Part shown: positions 1-9,448 of the stretch, in pieces | Layout of the letters: each line of letters starts with the position of its first letter | Position numbering within the stretch: position 1 is the stretch's first letter | Assembly (NCBI RefSeq): GCF_902460415.1 | Contig: NZ_CABPTY010000001.1 | Span: forward strand, 1-64,000 | Length of the DNA stretch: 64,000 nt | Reading direction: 5' to 3' | Origin: Campylobacter_A concisus_Y | GTDB lineage: Bacteria > Campylobacterota > Campylobacteria > Campylobacterales > Campylobacteraceae | The notes under the pieces: model-generated | The model's input: only the letters and a program-made list of their open reading frames with translations | The model's database searches: none | Told to the model about the DNA's origin: nothing | Position numbers and translations under genes: made by a program

Positions 1-17
1 ATTAAATAGAGGGTAAA

Positions 18-48
18 TTTAAGACTAATTTTAATTCTTTTTCGATAA
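18..48 (+). promoter_or_regulatory. weak sigma-28-like promoter candidate before first MCP gene
   Basis: CGATAA lies at 43-48, 34 bases upstream of the ATG, and resembles the -10 of flagellar sigma-28 promoters. The best upstream partner (TTTAAG at 18-23) has a longer spacer than the usual one. Chemoreceptors are often part of the motility regulon, so the site is plausible, but the match is incomplete. Confidence 0.22.
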
Positions 49-82
49 ATTAAAGCGATTTTAACTTTTTAAAGGAGGAAAG

Positions 83-2050
83 ATGAAGTCCATAACTTCA
101 AAGATAGCGATGATTATCATCTCATTGCTAGTTATTTCGTTTGCTGCTATTTCGGCAGTCAGCTACTATACAGCGGAAAGTAAGGTAGTAGAGTTGGTCA
201 GCCAGACCCAGGATCAGATTCTAAGTGACATCAAAGCTACTACGGATTCTTTTTTTGAAGAATATTTAGAAGTTGCCAAGAAGTCTGCTTTAGATATAGC
301 ACAAATACCAAATAATGATGACTCGTACATGGAAAAGACAAAAATACAAAAAGAAAATGTTAGTCATCTAGTTTCTAATATTTTTTATGGTCGCGAGAGT
401 GATGGACATTTTTTCCAATCAGATGGAACTAAAACAACTCCAGCCGATAATTACGATCCTAGAACTAGAGGCTGGTATAAAGCAGCAAAGAGTGCAAATG
501 GTGCTATCTATACCGAACCTTATAAAGCTGCTATGTTTAACGCTTTAGTAATTAGTTTTGCCGCTCCAGTAAATAAAAATGGAAATTTTGATGGTGTTTT
601 GGGGCTTGATTTAAATATAGATGCTTTAAGTAAAAAAATTCTCGAAATGGGTAAAACAAAATACGGCTATGTCTATGTTATGAATAAAGATGGTGTAATG
701 CTAATGCACTCAAATCCAGATAATGTTGGCAAAGCAGTCGAGTCTACACTATATCTCTCAAAACAATATGCAGAAAAGAAATATGACGAAAATGGACTTA
801 TCCCTTACACTAACTATAAAGGCGAAAATGTAACTGCCAAAATTCTTCCTATAAATGATCAAGGTTGGCTAGCGGTAGCTGCTATCGGAGCAGATACTTT
901 TTCGTCTAATACATTGCCTTTATTAAAAGCTCAAATAATCCTTGCCGTAGCTTTTATAGTCATACTTTCGGCTATCGTATTTACTCTTCTTAAAAAATCC
1001 CTTAGCCCTATTAGAACTATTCAAACCAAGCTTGAAGACGCGTTTAAATTTATTACCTACGAAACCCCTAACGCTCCGGAAAAGCTAGTAGTAACTACGC
1101 AAGACGAATTCGGCAGAATGAGCGAATCTATTAACGAGAATATAGAAAAAGTCCTTAACGGCGTTAAAAAAGACAGCGCCTTAATAGACGAGATGAACGG
1201 TATAGCAAATCTCATGATAAAAGGCCATATGGGAGCTAAGATTAACTCTACTCCGAATAACCCGGCTTTGGTTCAGTTAAAAGATCTGCTAAATAAATTC
1301 TTTGCGTCAATTTCTGAAAATTTAAAAGGAATAGCCGTAGTTTTAGCTTCTTACAACAAAAACGACTACACTCCTAGACTAGAGCTAAAACCCGAGCTTG
1401 AAAGCGATCTAAGAGATATGATAGTAGGCCTTCAAAGCGCTGGCGACGCAGTAAGCAATATGCTAAGGGAAAATTTAAAAGAAGCTCAGGTTCTAGAAGA
1501 AAAAGCTAAAATCCTAGCAGAATCTATGAGAACCCTAACCGACGGAGCCCATAAACAAGCAGACTCCATACAAGAAAGCGCGGCGGCTATAGAAGAGATG
1601 AGCAGTTCTATGAACGCTATTAGCCAAAAAGCTAGCGACGTAACCAGACAAAGCGAAGAGATTAAAAACATCATCGTTATTATTAGAGATATAGCCGATC
1701 AAACCAACCTACTTGCTCTAAACGCTGCTATCGAAGCGGCGCGTGCTGGTGAGCATGGACGAGGCTTTGCCGTAGTCGCCGACGAGGTTAGAAAACTAGC
1801 AGAGCGAACTCAAAAATCACTTGGCGAGATTGAAGCTAATGCAAATGTTCTAGCTCAAAGCATTAACGAGATGAGTGAGAGCATCAGAGAGCAAAGCGAA
1901 GGTATAAATATGATAAATCAAAGTGTAAGTCAGATCGACAGTATTACAAAACAAAATATAAATATTGTTGGTACAACAAACGAAATTACTGACCAAATAG
2001 ACGACATGGCCAAGACGATAGTAGCCGACGTTAGAAAGAATAAATTTTAA
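83..2050 (+). CDS. methyl-accepting chemotaxis protein, dCache sensor type
   Basis: Membrane chemoreceptor of 655 aa that passes periplasmic ligand signals to CheA/CheW. TM1 lies at about residues 8-28, a periplasmic double-Cache domain at 35-275, TM2 at 283-303, a HAMP-like region next, and a signalling domain from about 440 to the end. The hairpin tip carries the near-invariant run around IADQTNLLALNAAIEAARAG. The Cache part has YDPRTRGWY (124-132) and Asp176, reminiscent of amino-acid-binding dCache proteins, but the expected Tyr-x-Asp is YKA (147-149), so the ligand is not predictable. There is no C-terminal CheR-docking pentapeptide. The start has a clear AAAGGAGG site. Base composition changes from about position 1000 onward (see findings). 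A perfect hairpin terminator follows, so it is probably monocistronic. Confidence 0.96.
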   Translation: MKSITSKIAMIIISLLVISFAAISAVSYYTAESKVVELVSQTQDQILSDIKATTDSFFEEYLEVAKKSALDIAQIPNNDDSYMEKTKIQKENVSHLVSNIFYGRESDGHFFQSDGTKTTPADNYDPRTRGWYKAAKSANGAIYTEPYKAAMFNALVISFAAPVNKNGNFDGVLGLDLNIDALSKKILEMGKTKYGYVYVMNKDGVMLMHSNPDNVGKAVESTLYLSKQYAEKKYDENGLIPYTNYKGENVTAKILPINDQGWLAVAAIGADTFSSNTLPLLKAQIILAVAFIVILSAIVFTLLKKSLSPIRTIQTKLEDAFKFITYETPNAPEKLVVTTQDEFGRMSESINENIEKVLNGVKKDSALIDEMNGIANLMIKGHMGAKINSTPNNPALVQLKDLLNKFFASISENLKGIAVVLASYNKNDYTPRLELKPELESDLRDMIVGLQSAGDAVSNMLRENLKEAQVLEEKAKILAESMRTLTDGAHKQADSIQESAAAIEEMSSSMNAISQKASDVTRQSEEIKNIIVIIRDIADQTNLLALNAAIEAARAGEHGRGFAVVADEVRKLAERTQKSLGEIEANANVLAQSINEMSESIREQSEGINMINQSVSQIDSITKQNINIVGTTNEITDQIDDMAKTIVADVRKNKF

Positions 2051-2059
2051 TCTTAGACC

Positions 2060-2088
2060 GAATTTAGGGGTTTGTTTCCCCTAAATTC
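2060..2088 (+). terminator. Rho-independent terminator after first MCP gene
   Basis: Perfect 11-bp stem (2060-2070 with 2078-2088) and a 7-base TTTGTTT loop, followed by TAATTTTATTT. It begins ten bases after the MCP stop codon. Confidence 0.8.
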
Positions 2089-2247
2089 TAATTTTATTTC
2101 ACTTACTTTAACTATCCAAAATGAAAAAATAATTCAAAATTATTATTTAATGTATACATCACTATTTTGTAATTAATATTATTAAATACCATTTAATATA
2201 AAAAAATATACAATCGCATCTTAAAATTTTTTGTAAAAGGAAAGTAA

Positions 2248-4200
2248 ATGCGATCAATTGCAAACAAAATATCTTTAATGCTCATACTGGCATTATTCAT
2301 ATCATTCTCGCTAATATCTTTAGCCAGCTACAATACAGCTCATGATAAAGCCATTGAGTTAGTAATACAAACTCAAAAGCAAATTTTAAAAGATGTGAAA
2401 ATCGCACTAAATAGCTTTTTTACCAATAATCAGTATGCTATAGAAAAAATGGCTGAGACTCTTAGTAAGTTAAGCGAGAAAAGTGATGGCTCGATGAATG
2501 CTGATGGCATAAATTTAGCTTTATCTCAAGCAAAAGCTATATCTGGAAAAGAGATCACTCTTGTTTACGCTGGATATGAGGATGGGGCTATGTTTAGATC
2601 AAATGGGCAAAATAAAGCTGGATACGATCCAAGAGTTAGAGGATGGTATAAACAAGCTAAAGCCGAGAATAAACCAATATATACTGATCCATATATGGCA
2701 GCTTCATTAAATGCGATGGTTATAACTTTTGCTGCACCTATTAAAAATATTGGAGTTACTGGTATAGATGCATCTATTGAGGAGTTGAGCAATAATATAT
2801 CGCAAATTAGTAAAACTGAATACAGCTATGCTTTTGTTACAGATCAAAATGGCAACGTTATAATGCACCCAAATAAAGAATTAGTTGGCAAACCTCATGA
2901 GATCGCAAAGAGTCTAATAAAACAATATAATGAAAAGAAATTTGATGAAAATGGATTAATAGCATATAAAAATACAAAAGGCGAAGATGTCTATGCTTAT
3001 ATGTTAGAGATAAATGATAAAGGTTGGTTGGCAATAACAGCAATGGATCAAAATATCTTTAGCTCGCATACTTTGCCTATTTTAAAAGTTCAGATTATTT
3101 TAGCCTTTATATTTATAGTTGTCTTGTCTGCGTTTGTATATTTCTTGCTAAAAAGATCGCTTAATCCTATTAAAACTATTACAGATGCTTTGGTTAGTTT
3201 CTTTAGATTTTTAAATTTTGAGATAAAAGAGCCAGTTGTTTCAAAGGTGGCAACAAAAGATGAATTTGGCGTAATGAGCAAACTAATAAATGATAATATT
3301 GCTAAAATTTTTGACAATGCCGATCAAGACTCTAGAGTGGTATCTCAATCTGTTGAGACTGCAAAGGCGATAGAGAATGGAAATTTAAAAGCAAGGATAG
3401 TAGATGTTCCAGCTAATCCAAAACTAATTGAATTAAAAGATGTCTTAAATAAAATGCTAGATGTTTTGGAAAAAAGAGTCGGTAGCGATTTAAATATGAT
3501 CCAAAAAACTTTTAATGATTTTAGAAATTCTGATTTTACTTCAAGAATTTTGGATGCCAAAGGCAATGTCGAACTAGTAACAAATGAGCTTGGCGAAGAG
3601 ATAGCTAATATGCTTGCATTTAACCTAAAACAAGCACAATTCTTAGAAGAAAAAGCCAAAAATTTAGATGCATCAATGAAGCAAGTAACTCAAGGTGCTA
3701 GCACACAAGCAAATTCTCTCCAAGAAAGTGCTGCTGCGATCGAACAAATGAGTAGCTCAATGAGTGCAATTAGTCAAAAGACTGTAGATGTTATAAAACA
3801 ATCTGAAGAGATTAAAAACATCATCGTTATTATTAGAGATATAGCAGATCAAACTAACTTACTTGCCCTAAACGCCGCTATCGAAGCAGCACGTGCTGGT
3901 GAGCATGGACGAGGCTTTGCCGTAGTTGCGGATGAGGTTAGAAAACTAGCTGAGCGAACTCAAAAATCACTTGGTGAGATCGAAACTAACGCAAATATAC
4001 TTACTCAAAGTATCAATGAGATGAGCGAGAGCATCAGAGAGCAAAGCGAAGGCATAAATATGATAAATCAAAGTGTAAGCCAGATTGATAGCATTACAAA
4101 GCAAAATGTTGATATCGTGAGCTCAACGAATGAAATCACTGCCCAAATCGATGAAATGGCTAAGACGATAGTAGCTGATGTTAAAAAGAATAAATTTTAA
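2248..4200 (+). CDS. methyl-accepting chemotaxis protein, dCache sensor type
   Basis: Second chemoreceptor in tandem, 650 aa, with the same architecture: TM1 at about 8-28, double-Cache domain, TM2 near 280-300, HAMP-like region and a C-terminal MCP signalling domain. YDPRVRGWY (126-134) and Asp174 match the first receptor, and the Tyr-x-Asp position is again altered (YMA). Periplasmic parts are clearly diverged, so ligands may differ, whereas the last 130 residues are nearly identical to the first MCP, including stretches of 35-41 identical bases. This looks like a duplication with conversion of the signalling end. Unlike the first gene, its composition is uniformly AT-rich. The start is preceded by AAAGGAAAG, and the gene ends in its own terminator. 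Confidence 0.96.
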   Translation: MRSIANKISLMLILALFISFSLISLASYNTAHDKAIELVIQTQKQILKDVKIALNSFFTNNQYAIEKMAETLSKLSEKSDGSMNADGINLALSQAKAISGKEITLVYAGYEDGAMFRSNGQNKAGYDPRVRGWYKQAKAENKPIYTDPYMAASLNAMVITFAAPIKNIGVTGIDASIEELSNNISQISKTEYSYAFVTDQNGNVIMHPNKELVGKPHEIAKSLIKQYNEKKFDENGLIAYKNTKGEDVYAYMLEINDKGWLAITAMDQNIFSSHTLPILKVQIILAFIFIVVLSAFVYFLLKRSLNPIKTITDALVSFFRFLNFEIKEPVVSKVATKDEFGVMSKLINDNIAKIFDNADQDSRVVSQSVETAKAIENGNLKARIVDVPANPKLIELKDVLNKMLDVLEKRVGSDLNMIQKTFNDFRNSDFTSRILDAKGNVELVTNELGEEIANMLAFNLKQAQFLEEKAKNLDASMKQVTQGASTQANSLQESAAAIEQMSSSMSAISQKTVDVIKQSEEIKNIIVIIRDIADQTNLLALNAAIEAARAGEHGRGFAVVADEVRKLAERTQKSLGEIETNANILTQSINEMSESIREQSEGINMINQSVSQIDSITKQNVDIVSSTNEITAQIDEMAKTIVADVKKNKF

Positions 4201-4233
4201 CCTTATAGCTTAACACCTAAAATTTTATTAATA

Positions 4234-4260
4234 TTTCATCCTCAAAATTTGAGGATGAAA
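4234..4260. terminator. hairpin terminator between convergent MCP genes
   Basis: Perfect 10-bp stem (4234-4243 with 4251-4260), loop AAAATTT. It sits between the second MCP and the inverted third MCP end, so it can serve both strands. The T-run is stronger on the minus strand. Confidence 0.65.
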
Positions 4261-4339
4261 ATAACTCTATTTTACATCTAATCTTAAAATTATTTTTTGT
4301 TTTATAAATATAATAAAATTTTTAAAAATTATCTAATTT

Positions 4340-4501
4340 TTATAGCTTTATAGTGATATTGCTAGTTAAATTTTTATAGATTATGTTTGCTTTCAAGTAG
4401 TGAAATCTATTAGAATTTATCCCTATCGTCTTGGCCATGTCGTCTATTTGGTCAGTAATTTCGTTTGTTGTACCAACAATATTTATATTTTGTTTTGTAA
4501 T
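4340..4501 (-). CDS. 3' end of a third MCP gene, cut by assembly gap
   Basis: Reading the minus strand out of the gap gives 53 codons ending in TAA at 4340-4342. The first 26 residues (ITKQNINIVGTTNEITDQID and onward) are the C-terminal part of an MCP signalling domain. The 79 bases 4423-4501 are identical to 1943-2021 of the first MCP in inverted orientation. After the shared ACGATAG the sequence diverges and encodes an unrelated 27-residue tail instead of the VADVRKNKF end of the two intact MCPs. The rest lies in or beyond the gap. A full MCP needs about 1.9 kb, so either the 451-N gap is undersized or this is a remnant. Confidence 0.7.
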   Translation of the reverse strand: MTKQNINIVGTTNEITDQIDDMAKTIGINSNRFHYLKANIIYKNLTSNITIKL

Positions 4502-4952
4502 NNNNNNNNNNNNNNNNNNNNNNNNNNNNNNNNNNNNNNNNNNNNNNNNNNNNNNNNNNNNNNNNNNNNNNNNNNNNNNNNNNNNNNNNNNNNNNNNNNN
4601 NNNNNNNNNNNNNNNNNNNNNNNNNNNNNNNNNNNNNNNNNNNNNNNNNNNNNNNNNNNNNNNNNNNNNNNNNNNNNNNNNNNNNNNNNNNNNNNNNNNN
4701 NNNNNNNNNNNNNNNNNNNNNNNNNNNNNNNNNNNNNNNNNNNNNNNNNNNNNNNNNNNNNNNNNNNNNNNNNNNNNNNNNNNNNNNNNNNNNNNNNNNN
4801 NNNNNNNNNNNNNNNNNNNNNNNNNNNNNNNNNNNNNNNNNNNNNNNNNNNNNNNNNNNNNNNNNNNNNNNNNNNNNNNNNNNNNNNNNNNNNNNNNNNN
4901 NNNNNNNNNNNNNNNNNNNNNNNNNNNNNNNNNNNNNNNNNNNNNNNNNNNN
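4502..4952. other. assembly gap (451 N)
   Basis: Run of N. The left edge stops inside a sequence repeated exactly in the first MCP, which suggests a repeat-induced break. The 159 bases to the right, up to napA, are AT-rich and hold no recognisable gene on either strand. Confidence 0.99.
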
Positions 4953-5111
4953 AAAATCGTACTTTGTGAGAAAATTAATATTTTTATGTAGAAAAATATT
5001 TACATTTTTGGCTTAAGTTTTTTGAAATTTTTGTAAATGTAAATCAGTTGTAAATAAGTTTTACAAGGTTAATATCAACTAAATTTGTTTTAAATCTTTA
5101 AAGGAGAAAGA

Positions 5112-7892
5112 ATGAATCGACGAGAATTCATAAAAAGTGCTGCAGCTAGTGCTGCTTGTGCTAGTGCTGGTATAGCCGTACCAAGCTCACTAAGTGCAGC
5201 AAGCGAAGCCGAAAAAGGCTGGCGCTGGGATAAGGCCGCTTGTAGGTTTTGTGGAACAGGCTGTGGCATCATGGTCGCTACAAAAGAGGGCAAGATAGTA
5301 GCCGTGAAAGGAGATCCAGAAGCACCAGTGAATCGCGGCCTAAACTGCATTAAAGGCTATTTTAATGCTAAAATCATGTACGGCGAGGATAGGATCACTC
5401 ATCCGCTTTTACGTGTAAATGAAAAAGGCGAATTTGATAAAAAAGGTAAATTTAAGCAAGTAAGCTGGAAGCAAGCATTTGATGTTATGGAGGCTCAGTT
5501 TAGAAAAGCATATGATGAGCTAGGACCTCATGGTATCGGAGTTCTAGGCTCTGGTCAATATACTATTCCAGAAGGTTACGCTGCTGTTAAGCTTATAAAA
5601 GGTGGCTTTAGAAGCAATAGCATCGATCCAAACGCAAGACACTGCATGGCAAGCGCGGTTGTTGGCTTTATGCAAGTTTTTGGTATAGACGAGCCATCAG
5701 GCTGTTTTGATGATATCGAACTAACTGATACTATCGTAGCTTGGGGTGCAAATATGGCTGAGATGCACCCGATACTTTGGGCACGCGTAAGCGATAGAAA
5801 GCTTAGCGATCCTGATAGAGTAAAGGTTGTAAATTTAAGCACTTACTCAACTAGAACATCAAATTTAGCTGACATAGAGATCATCTTTGCTCCGTCATCT
5901 GACCTTGCTATCTGGAACTACATCGCTCGTGAGATAGTTTATAACCACCCAGAGATGATCGATGAAGAATTTGTTAAAAAACACTGTGTATTTACAACTG
6001 GTCCAGCCGATATCGGATATGGTCTTCGTCCAGACATTAATCATAAAAAATATGCTCCAAGCGAGCTAGATACTGCTGCTACTGAGAAGTCAAAGGTGCT
6101 AAGTGAAGCTGAGGGTGTTACACTTGCATATCTTGGACTAAAAGCTGGCGATACGCTAGAAAATAAAAATGCTGCAAAATCTGGCGCACATTGGCAAATA
6201 ACATTTGAAGAGTTTAAAAAAGCTCTTGCACCTTACACACTTGACTTTACAGCAAAGGTGGCAAAGGGCGATCCTAACGAAGATATAGAAGAATTTAAGA
6301 AAAAACTAAAAGCACTTGCCGATCTTTACATTGAGAAAAACCGCAAAGTCGTAAGTTTTTGGACGATGGGCTTTAATCAACACCAACGTGGTACATGGGT
6401 AAATGAGCAAGCTTATATGGTTCACTTTTTACTCGGCAAACAAGCACTTCCAGGCTCAGGAGCATTTTCTCTAACTGGCCAACCAAGTGCGTGTGGAACT
6501 GCAAGAGAGGTTGGAACATTTGTTCACCGCTTGCCAGCTGACATGGTTATTGAGAATCCAAAACATAGAGAGATAACTGAAAAAATTTGGAAACTTCCTG
6601 CTGGAACACTAAGTGGCGTGCTCGCTTCTCACTACGTAAAAATGATGCGTGATCTTGAAGACGGTAAGGTTAAATTTATCTGGGTTCAAGTAAACAACCC
6701 ATGGCAAAATACTGCAAATGCAAACCACTGGATAAAAGCGGCTCGCGAGATGGACAACTTCATCGTTGTAAGCGATCCTTATCCAGGAATTTCTGCAAAA
6801 GTAGCTGACCTTATTCTTCCAACTGCGATGATCTATGAAAAATGGGGCGCATACGGTAATGCCGAAAGAAGAACACAGCACTGGAGACAGCAAGTACTTC
6901 CAGTTGGTGAAGCGATGCCTGATATTTGGCAAATGATGGAATTTAGCAAGCGCTTTAAGCTAAAAGACGTTTGGGGCGAGAAAAAACTAAACGATAAAGT
7001 GACACTTCCAAGTGTGCTTGAAGAGGCTAAAGCTATGGGATACAGCGAAGAAGATACGCTATTTGACGTGCTTTTTGCAAACGAAGAGGCTAAGAAATTT
7101 AGCGCAAACGATCCGATAATGGAAAACTACGACAATACAGAAGTATTTGGCGATAGCAGAAAAGTGATCGGCTCAGATGGTAAAGAATTTAAAGGATATG
7201 GATTTTTCATCCACAAATATCTTTGGGAAGAGTATAGAAAATTTGGCGTTGGACACGGCCACGACCTAGCTGATTTTGATACTTACCACAGAGTAAGAGG
7301 CCTTAGATGGCCAGTAGTTGATGGCAAAGAGACACAGTGGAGATTTAACACTAAATTTGACCCATACGCTAAAAAAGCTGCTCCAAATGATAAATTTGCA
7401 TTCTACGGCAACAAAAATGCAGCTCTTCCAACAGGTGATCTAAAAGGCGTACAAAATAAAGAGAAAACGTCTCTTGCAAATAAAGCAAAAATTTTCTTCC
7501 GTCCTTACATGGATCCATGCGAGATGCCAAGCAAAGAGTATCCGTTCTGGCTATGTACTGGCCGTGTGCTAGAGCACTGGCATACAGGTACTATGACCAT
7601 GCGTGTTCCTGAGCTTTATAGGGCTGTTCCAGAGGCACTTTGCTACATGCATGAAGATGATGCTAAAAATCTTGGCGTAATGCAAAATGAGATCGTTTGG
7701 GTCGAATCACGCCGTGGCAAGGTAAAAGCAAGAGTTGATCTAAAAGGTAGAAATAAGCCGCCAGTAGGTCTTGTTTATGTGCCTTTCTTTGATGAAAACG
7801 TATATATAAACAAAGTATGTCTTGACGCTACTTGCCCAATCTCAAAAGAGACTGATTATAAAAAGTGTGCGGTTAAAATTTACAAAGCATAG
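5112..7892 (+). CDS. napA: periplasmic nitrate reductase, catalytic subunit NapA
   Basis: Mo-bis-MGD enzyme reducing nitrate to nitrite in the periplasm. The 926-aa precursor starts with a Tat signal (RREFIK at 3-8, then an Ala-rich hydrophobic stretch). A [4Fe-4S] site is formed by Cys44, Cys47, Cys51 and Cys79. Cys178 in ARHCMAS is the expected molybdenum ligand, which separates Nap from Ser- or Asp-ligated relatives. The length matches epsilonproteobacterial NapA. The start follows AAAGGAGA. It is first of a tightly coupled napAGHBFLD operon, with NapD encoded last as its probable Tat-signal chaperone. Confidence 0.98.
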   Translation: MNRREFIKSAAASAACASAGIAVPSSLSAASEAEKGWRWDKAACRFCGTGCGIMVATKEGKIVAVKGDPEAPVNRGLNCIKGYFNAKIMYGEDRITHPLLRVNEKGEFDKKGKFKQVSWKQAFDVMEAQFRKAYDELGPHGIGVLGSGQYTIPEGYAAVKLIKGGFRSNSIDPNARHCMASAVVGFMQVFGIDEPSGCFDDIELTDTIVAWGANMAEMHPILWARVSDRKLSDPDRVKVVNLSTYSTRTSNLADIEIIFAPSSDLAIWNYIAREIVYNHPEMIDEEFVKKHCVFTTGPADIGYGLRPDINHKKYAPSELDTAATEKSKVLSEAEGVTLAYLGLKAGDTLENKNAAKSGAHWQITFEEFKKALAPYTLDFTAKVAKGDPNEDIEEFKKKLKALADLYIEKNRKVVSFWTMGFNQHQRGTWVNEQAYMVHFLLGKQALPGSGAFSLTGQPSACGTAREVGTFVHRLPADMVIENPKHREITEKIWKLPAGTLSGVLASHYVKMMRDLEDGKVKFIWVQVNNPWQNTANANHWIKAAREMDNFIVVSDPYPGISAKVADLILPTAMIYEKWGAYGNAERRTQHWRQQVLPVGEAMPDIWQMMEFSKRFKLKDVWGEKKLNDKVTLPSVLEEAKAMGYSEEDTLFDVLFANEEAKKFSANDPIMENYDNTEVFGDSRKVIGSDGKEFKGYGFFIHKYLWEEYRKFGVGHGHDLADFDTYHRVRGLRWPVVDGKETQWRFNTKFDPYAKKAAPNDKFAFYGNKNAALPTGDLKGVQNKEKTSLANKAKIFFRPYMDPCEMPSKEYPFWLCTGRVLEHWHTGTMTMRVPELYRAVPEALCYMHEDDAKNLGVMQNEIVWVESRRGKVKARVDLKGRNKPPVGLVYVPFFDENVYINKVCLDATCPISKETDYKKCAVKIYKA

Positions 7893-7901
7893 GTGAGCGA
7901 T

Positions 7902-8660
7902 ATGGGATTTTCAAGTAGGCGAGAGGCTTTAAAATTTGGAGCAAAAGTAGCGCTTTTGGCTCTTGGTGGAGGCTTTGTTTGGTCGCTTAGTGCCAAAGCT
8001 TCGCCACTTATGCTTCTTAGACCTCCTGGCGCAAAAGAAGAGAAGCAATTTTTACAAAGCTGCATTAGGTGTGGGCTTTGCGTAGAGGCTTGTCCATTTG
8101 ATACGCTAAAGCTCTCATCGCTAGAGGATGGCATAAGCATTGGAACGCCTTATTTTGAGCCTAGAAAAATTCCTTGCTATATGTGTGAAAATATCCCATG
8201 TGTGCCAGCCTGTCCGACTGGAGCTTTGGACGTAAATTTAGTAAGCACAAAAGGTAAGCTTGACATAAATAAGGCCAAAATGGGTGTTGCGGTGGTCGAT
8301 ATGAAAAACTGCGTGGCACACTGGGGTATACAGTGCGATGCTTGTTACAGGGCTTGTCCTCTTTTGGATAAAGCCTTGTATCTTGAGTATCGCCGCAACG
8401 AAAGGACGCAAAAGCATGCCTTTTTACTTCCAGTCGTCGATAGCGACATCTGTACTGGATGTGGCCTATGCGAGCGAGCCTGTATCACTAAAAAAGCAGC
8501 CATTACCGTGCTAAACCGTGACGCGGTGCTTGGCAAAGTAGGCGATAACTACGTCAAAGGCTGGATAAAAGAAGATGAAAGACGCATAGACGATGCAGAC
8601 AGCAAAATAAAGCTTGACATTAAAAAAGCGACTGATTATCTAAATGGTGGTGAGCTATGA
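7902..8660 (+). CDS. napG: ferredoxin-type protein NapG
   Basis: Periplasmic polyferredoxin (252 aa) that, with NapH, passes electrons from menaquinol towards NapAB in place of NapC. It has a Tat signal (SRREALKFG) and four 4Fe-4S cysteine clusters, including CIRCGLCVEACP and CTGCGLCERAC. The frame is open from a GTG at 7893, directly after the napA stop. I chose ATG 7902 because AGGTGA (7891-7896) sits five bases before it and because it places the twin arginines normally. The 3' end overlaps napH by four bases. Confidence 0.95.
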   Translation: MGFSSRREALKFGAKVALLALGGGFVWSLSAKASPLMLLRPPGAKEEKQFLQSCIRCGLCVEACPFDTLKLSSLEDGISIGTPYFEPRKIPCYMCENIPCVPACPTGALDVNLVSTKGKLDINKAKMGVAVVDMKNCVAHWGIQCDACYRACPLLDKALYLEYRRNERTQKHAFLLPVVDSDICTGCGLCERACITKKAAITVLNRDAVLGKVGDNYVKGWIKEDERRIDDADSKIKLDIKKATDYLNGGEL

Positions 8661-9448
8661 AATTTTTAATCTTAAGACGAATAACTCAAATTTCTATCCT
8701 AGCACTATTTATCCTAGGAAATTTTTATGGAGTTAAGATACTTAGCGGAAATTTAAGTTCATCTTTGCTTTTTGGAAAAATTCCACTAAGCGATCCATTT
8801 GCTTTGGTCCAAATTTTACTTGCAAGCTTTAGTGCTGGCATAAATGCAATTATTGGAGCTGGCATTATCTTGGCGTTTTACGCGCTAGTTGCTCCAAGAG
8901 TGTTTTGTTCGTGGATATGCCCAATAAATTTACTAACCGATATCACTTTTAAACTAAGAGAAAAATTTGGCTTTAAGGGCGAAAAAGTCTTAAATGTGAG
9001 TAAAAATTTACGTTATTACTTGCTGGCTCTTGCTCTTATATTAAGCCTTGCTTTATCTTATCCAGTATTTGAGAGCGTTAGCTATATTGGCATTATTCAG
9101 CGTGGCATTATTTACGGCTCAGCTAGTGCTTTAGGCATAGCGGTTGCGATCATTGCTTTTGATATGTTTGTGTTAAAGCGTGGCATTTGCTCGCACGTTT
9201 GTCCACTTGGTGCCTTTTATGCCATCATCTCAAAATTTGCCCTAATTAGAGTAAAACATGATGCCCAGGCTTGTACAAAATGTATGAAATGTAAGCTTAT
9301 TTGTCCAGAGATGCAAGTGCTTGACATGATCGGTAAAGAGAGCCGCTCGGTTAGCTCAAGCGAGTGTATAAGCTGTGGCAGGTGCATTGATGTTTGTGGA
9401 GATGGGGCATTGAAATTTAGTATTAGAAATTTAAGGAGAGAAAAATGA
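8657..9448 (+). CDS. napH: membrane quinol-oxidising protein NapH
   Basis: Integral membrane iron-sulfur protein, 263 aa, with about four transmembrane helices (near 12-30, 45-75, 115-135, 150-170). It carries two CxxxCP motifs (CSWICP, CSHVCP) typical of NapH/NosR/RdxA relatives and a C-terminal ferredoxin part with CTKCMKCKLICP and CISCGRCIDVC. The family is known to take electrons from menaquinol and hand them to NapG. It overlaps napG and napB by four bases each, indicating translational coupling. Confidence 0.95.
   Translation: MKFLILRRITQISILALFILGNFYGVKILSGNLSSSLLFGKIPLSDPFALVQILLASFSAGINAIIGAGIILAFYALVAPRVFCSWICPINLLTDITFKLREKFGFKGEKVLNVSKNLRYYLLALALILSLALSYPVFESVSYIGIIQRGIIYGSASALGIAVAIIAFDMFVLKRGICSHVCPLGAFYAIISKFALIRVKHDAQACTKCMKCKLICPEMQVLDMIGKESRSVSSSECISCGRCIDVCGDGALKFSIRNLRREK

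Noticed and set aside
4400..4991. Two long plus-strand open frames across the first run of N
   Set aside because: They are open only because N has no stop codons. The real coding signal here is the minus-strand MCP end.
5040..5111. Possible FNR/NssR-type site upstream of napA (GGTTAATATCAAC)
   Set aside because: Half-sites do not match either consensus with correct spacing, so no call was made.
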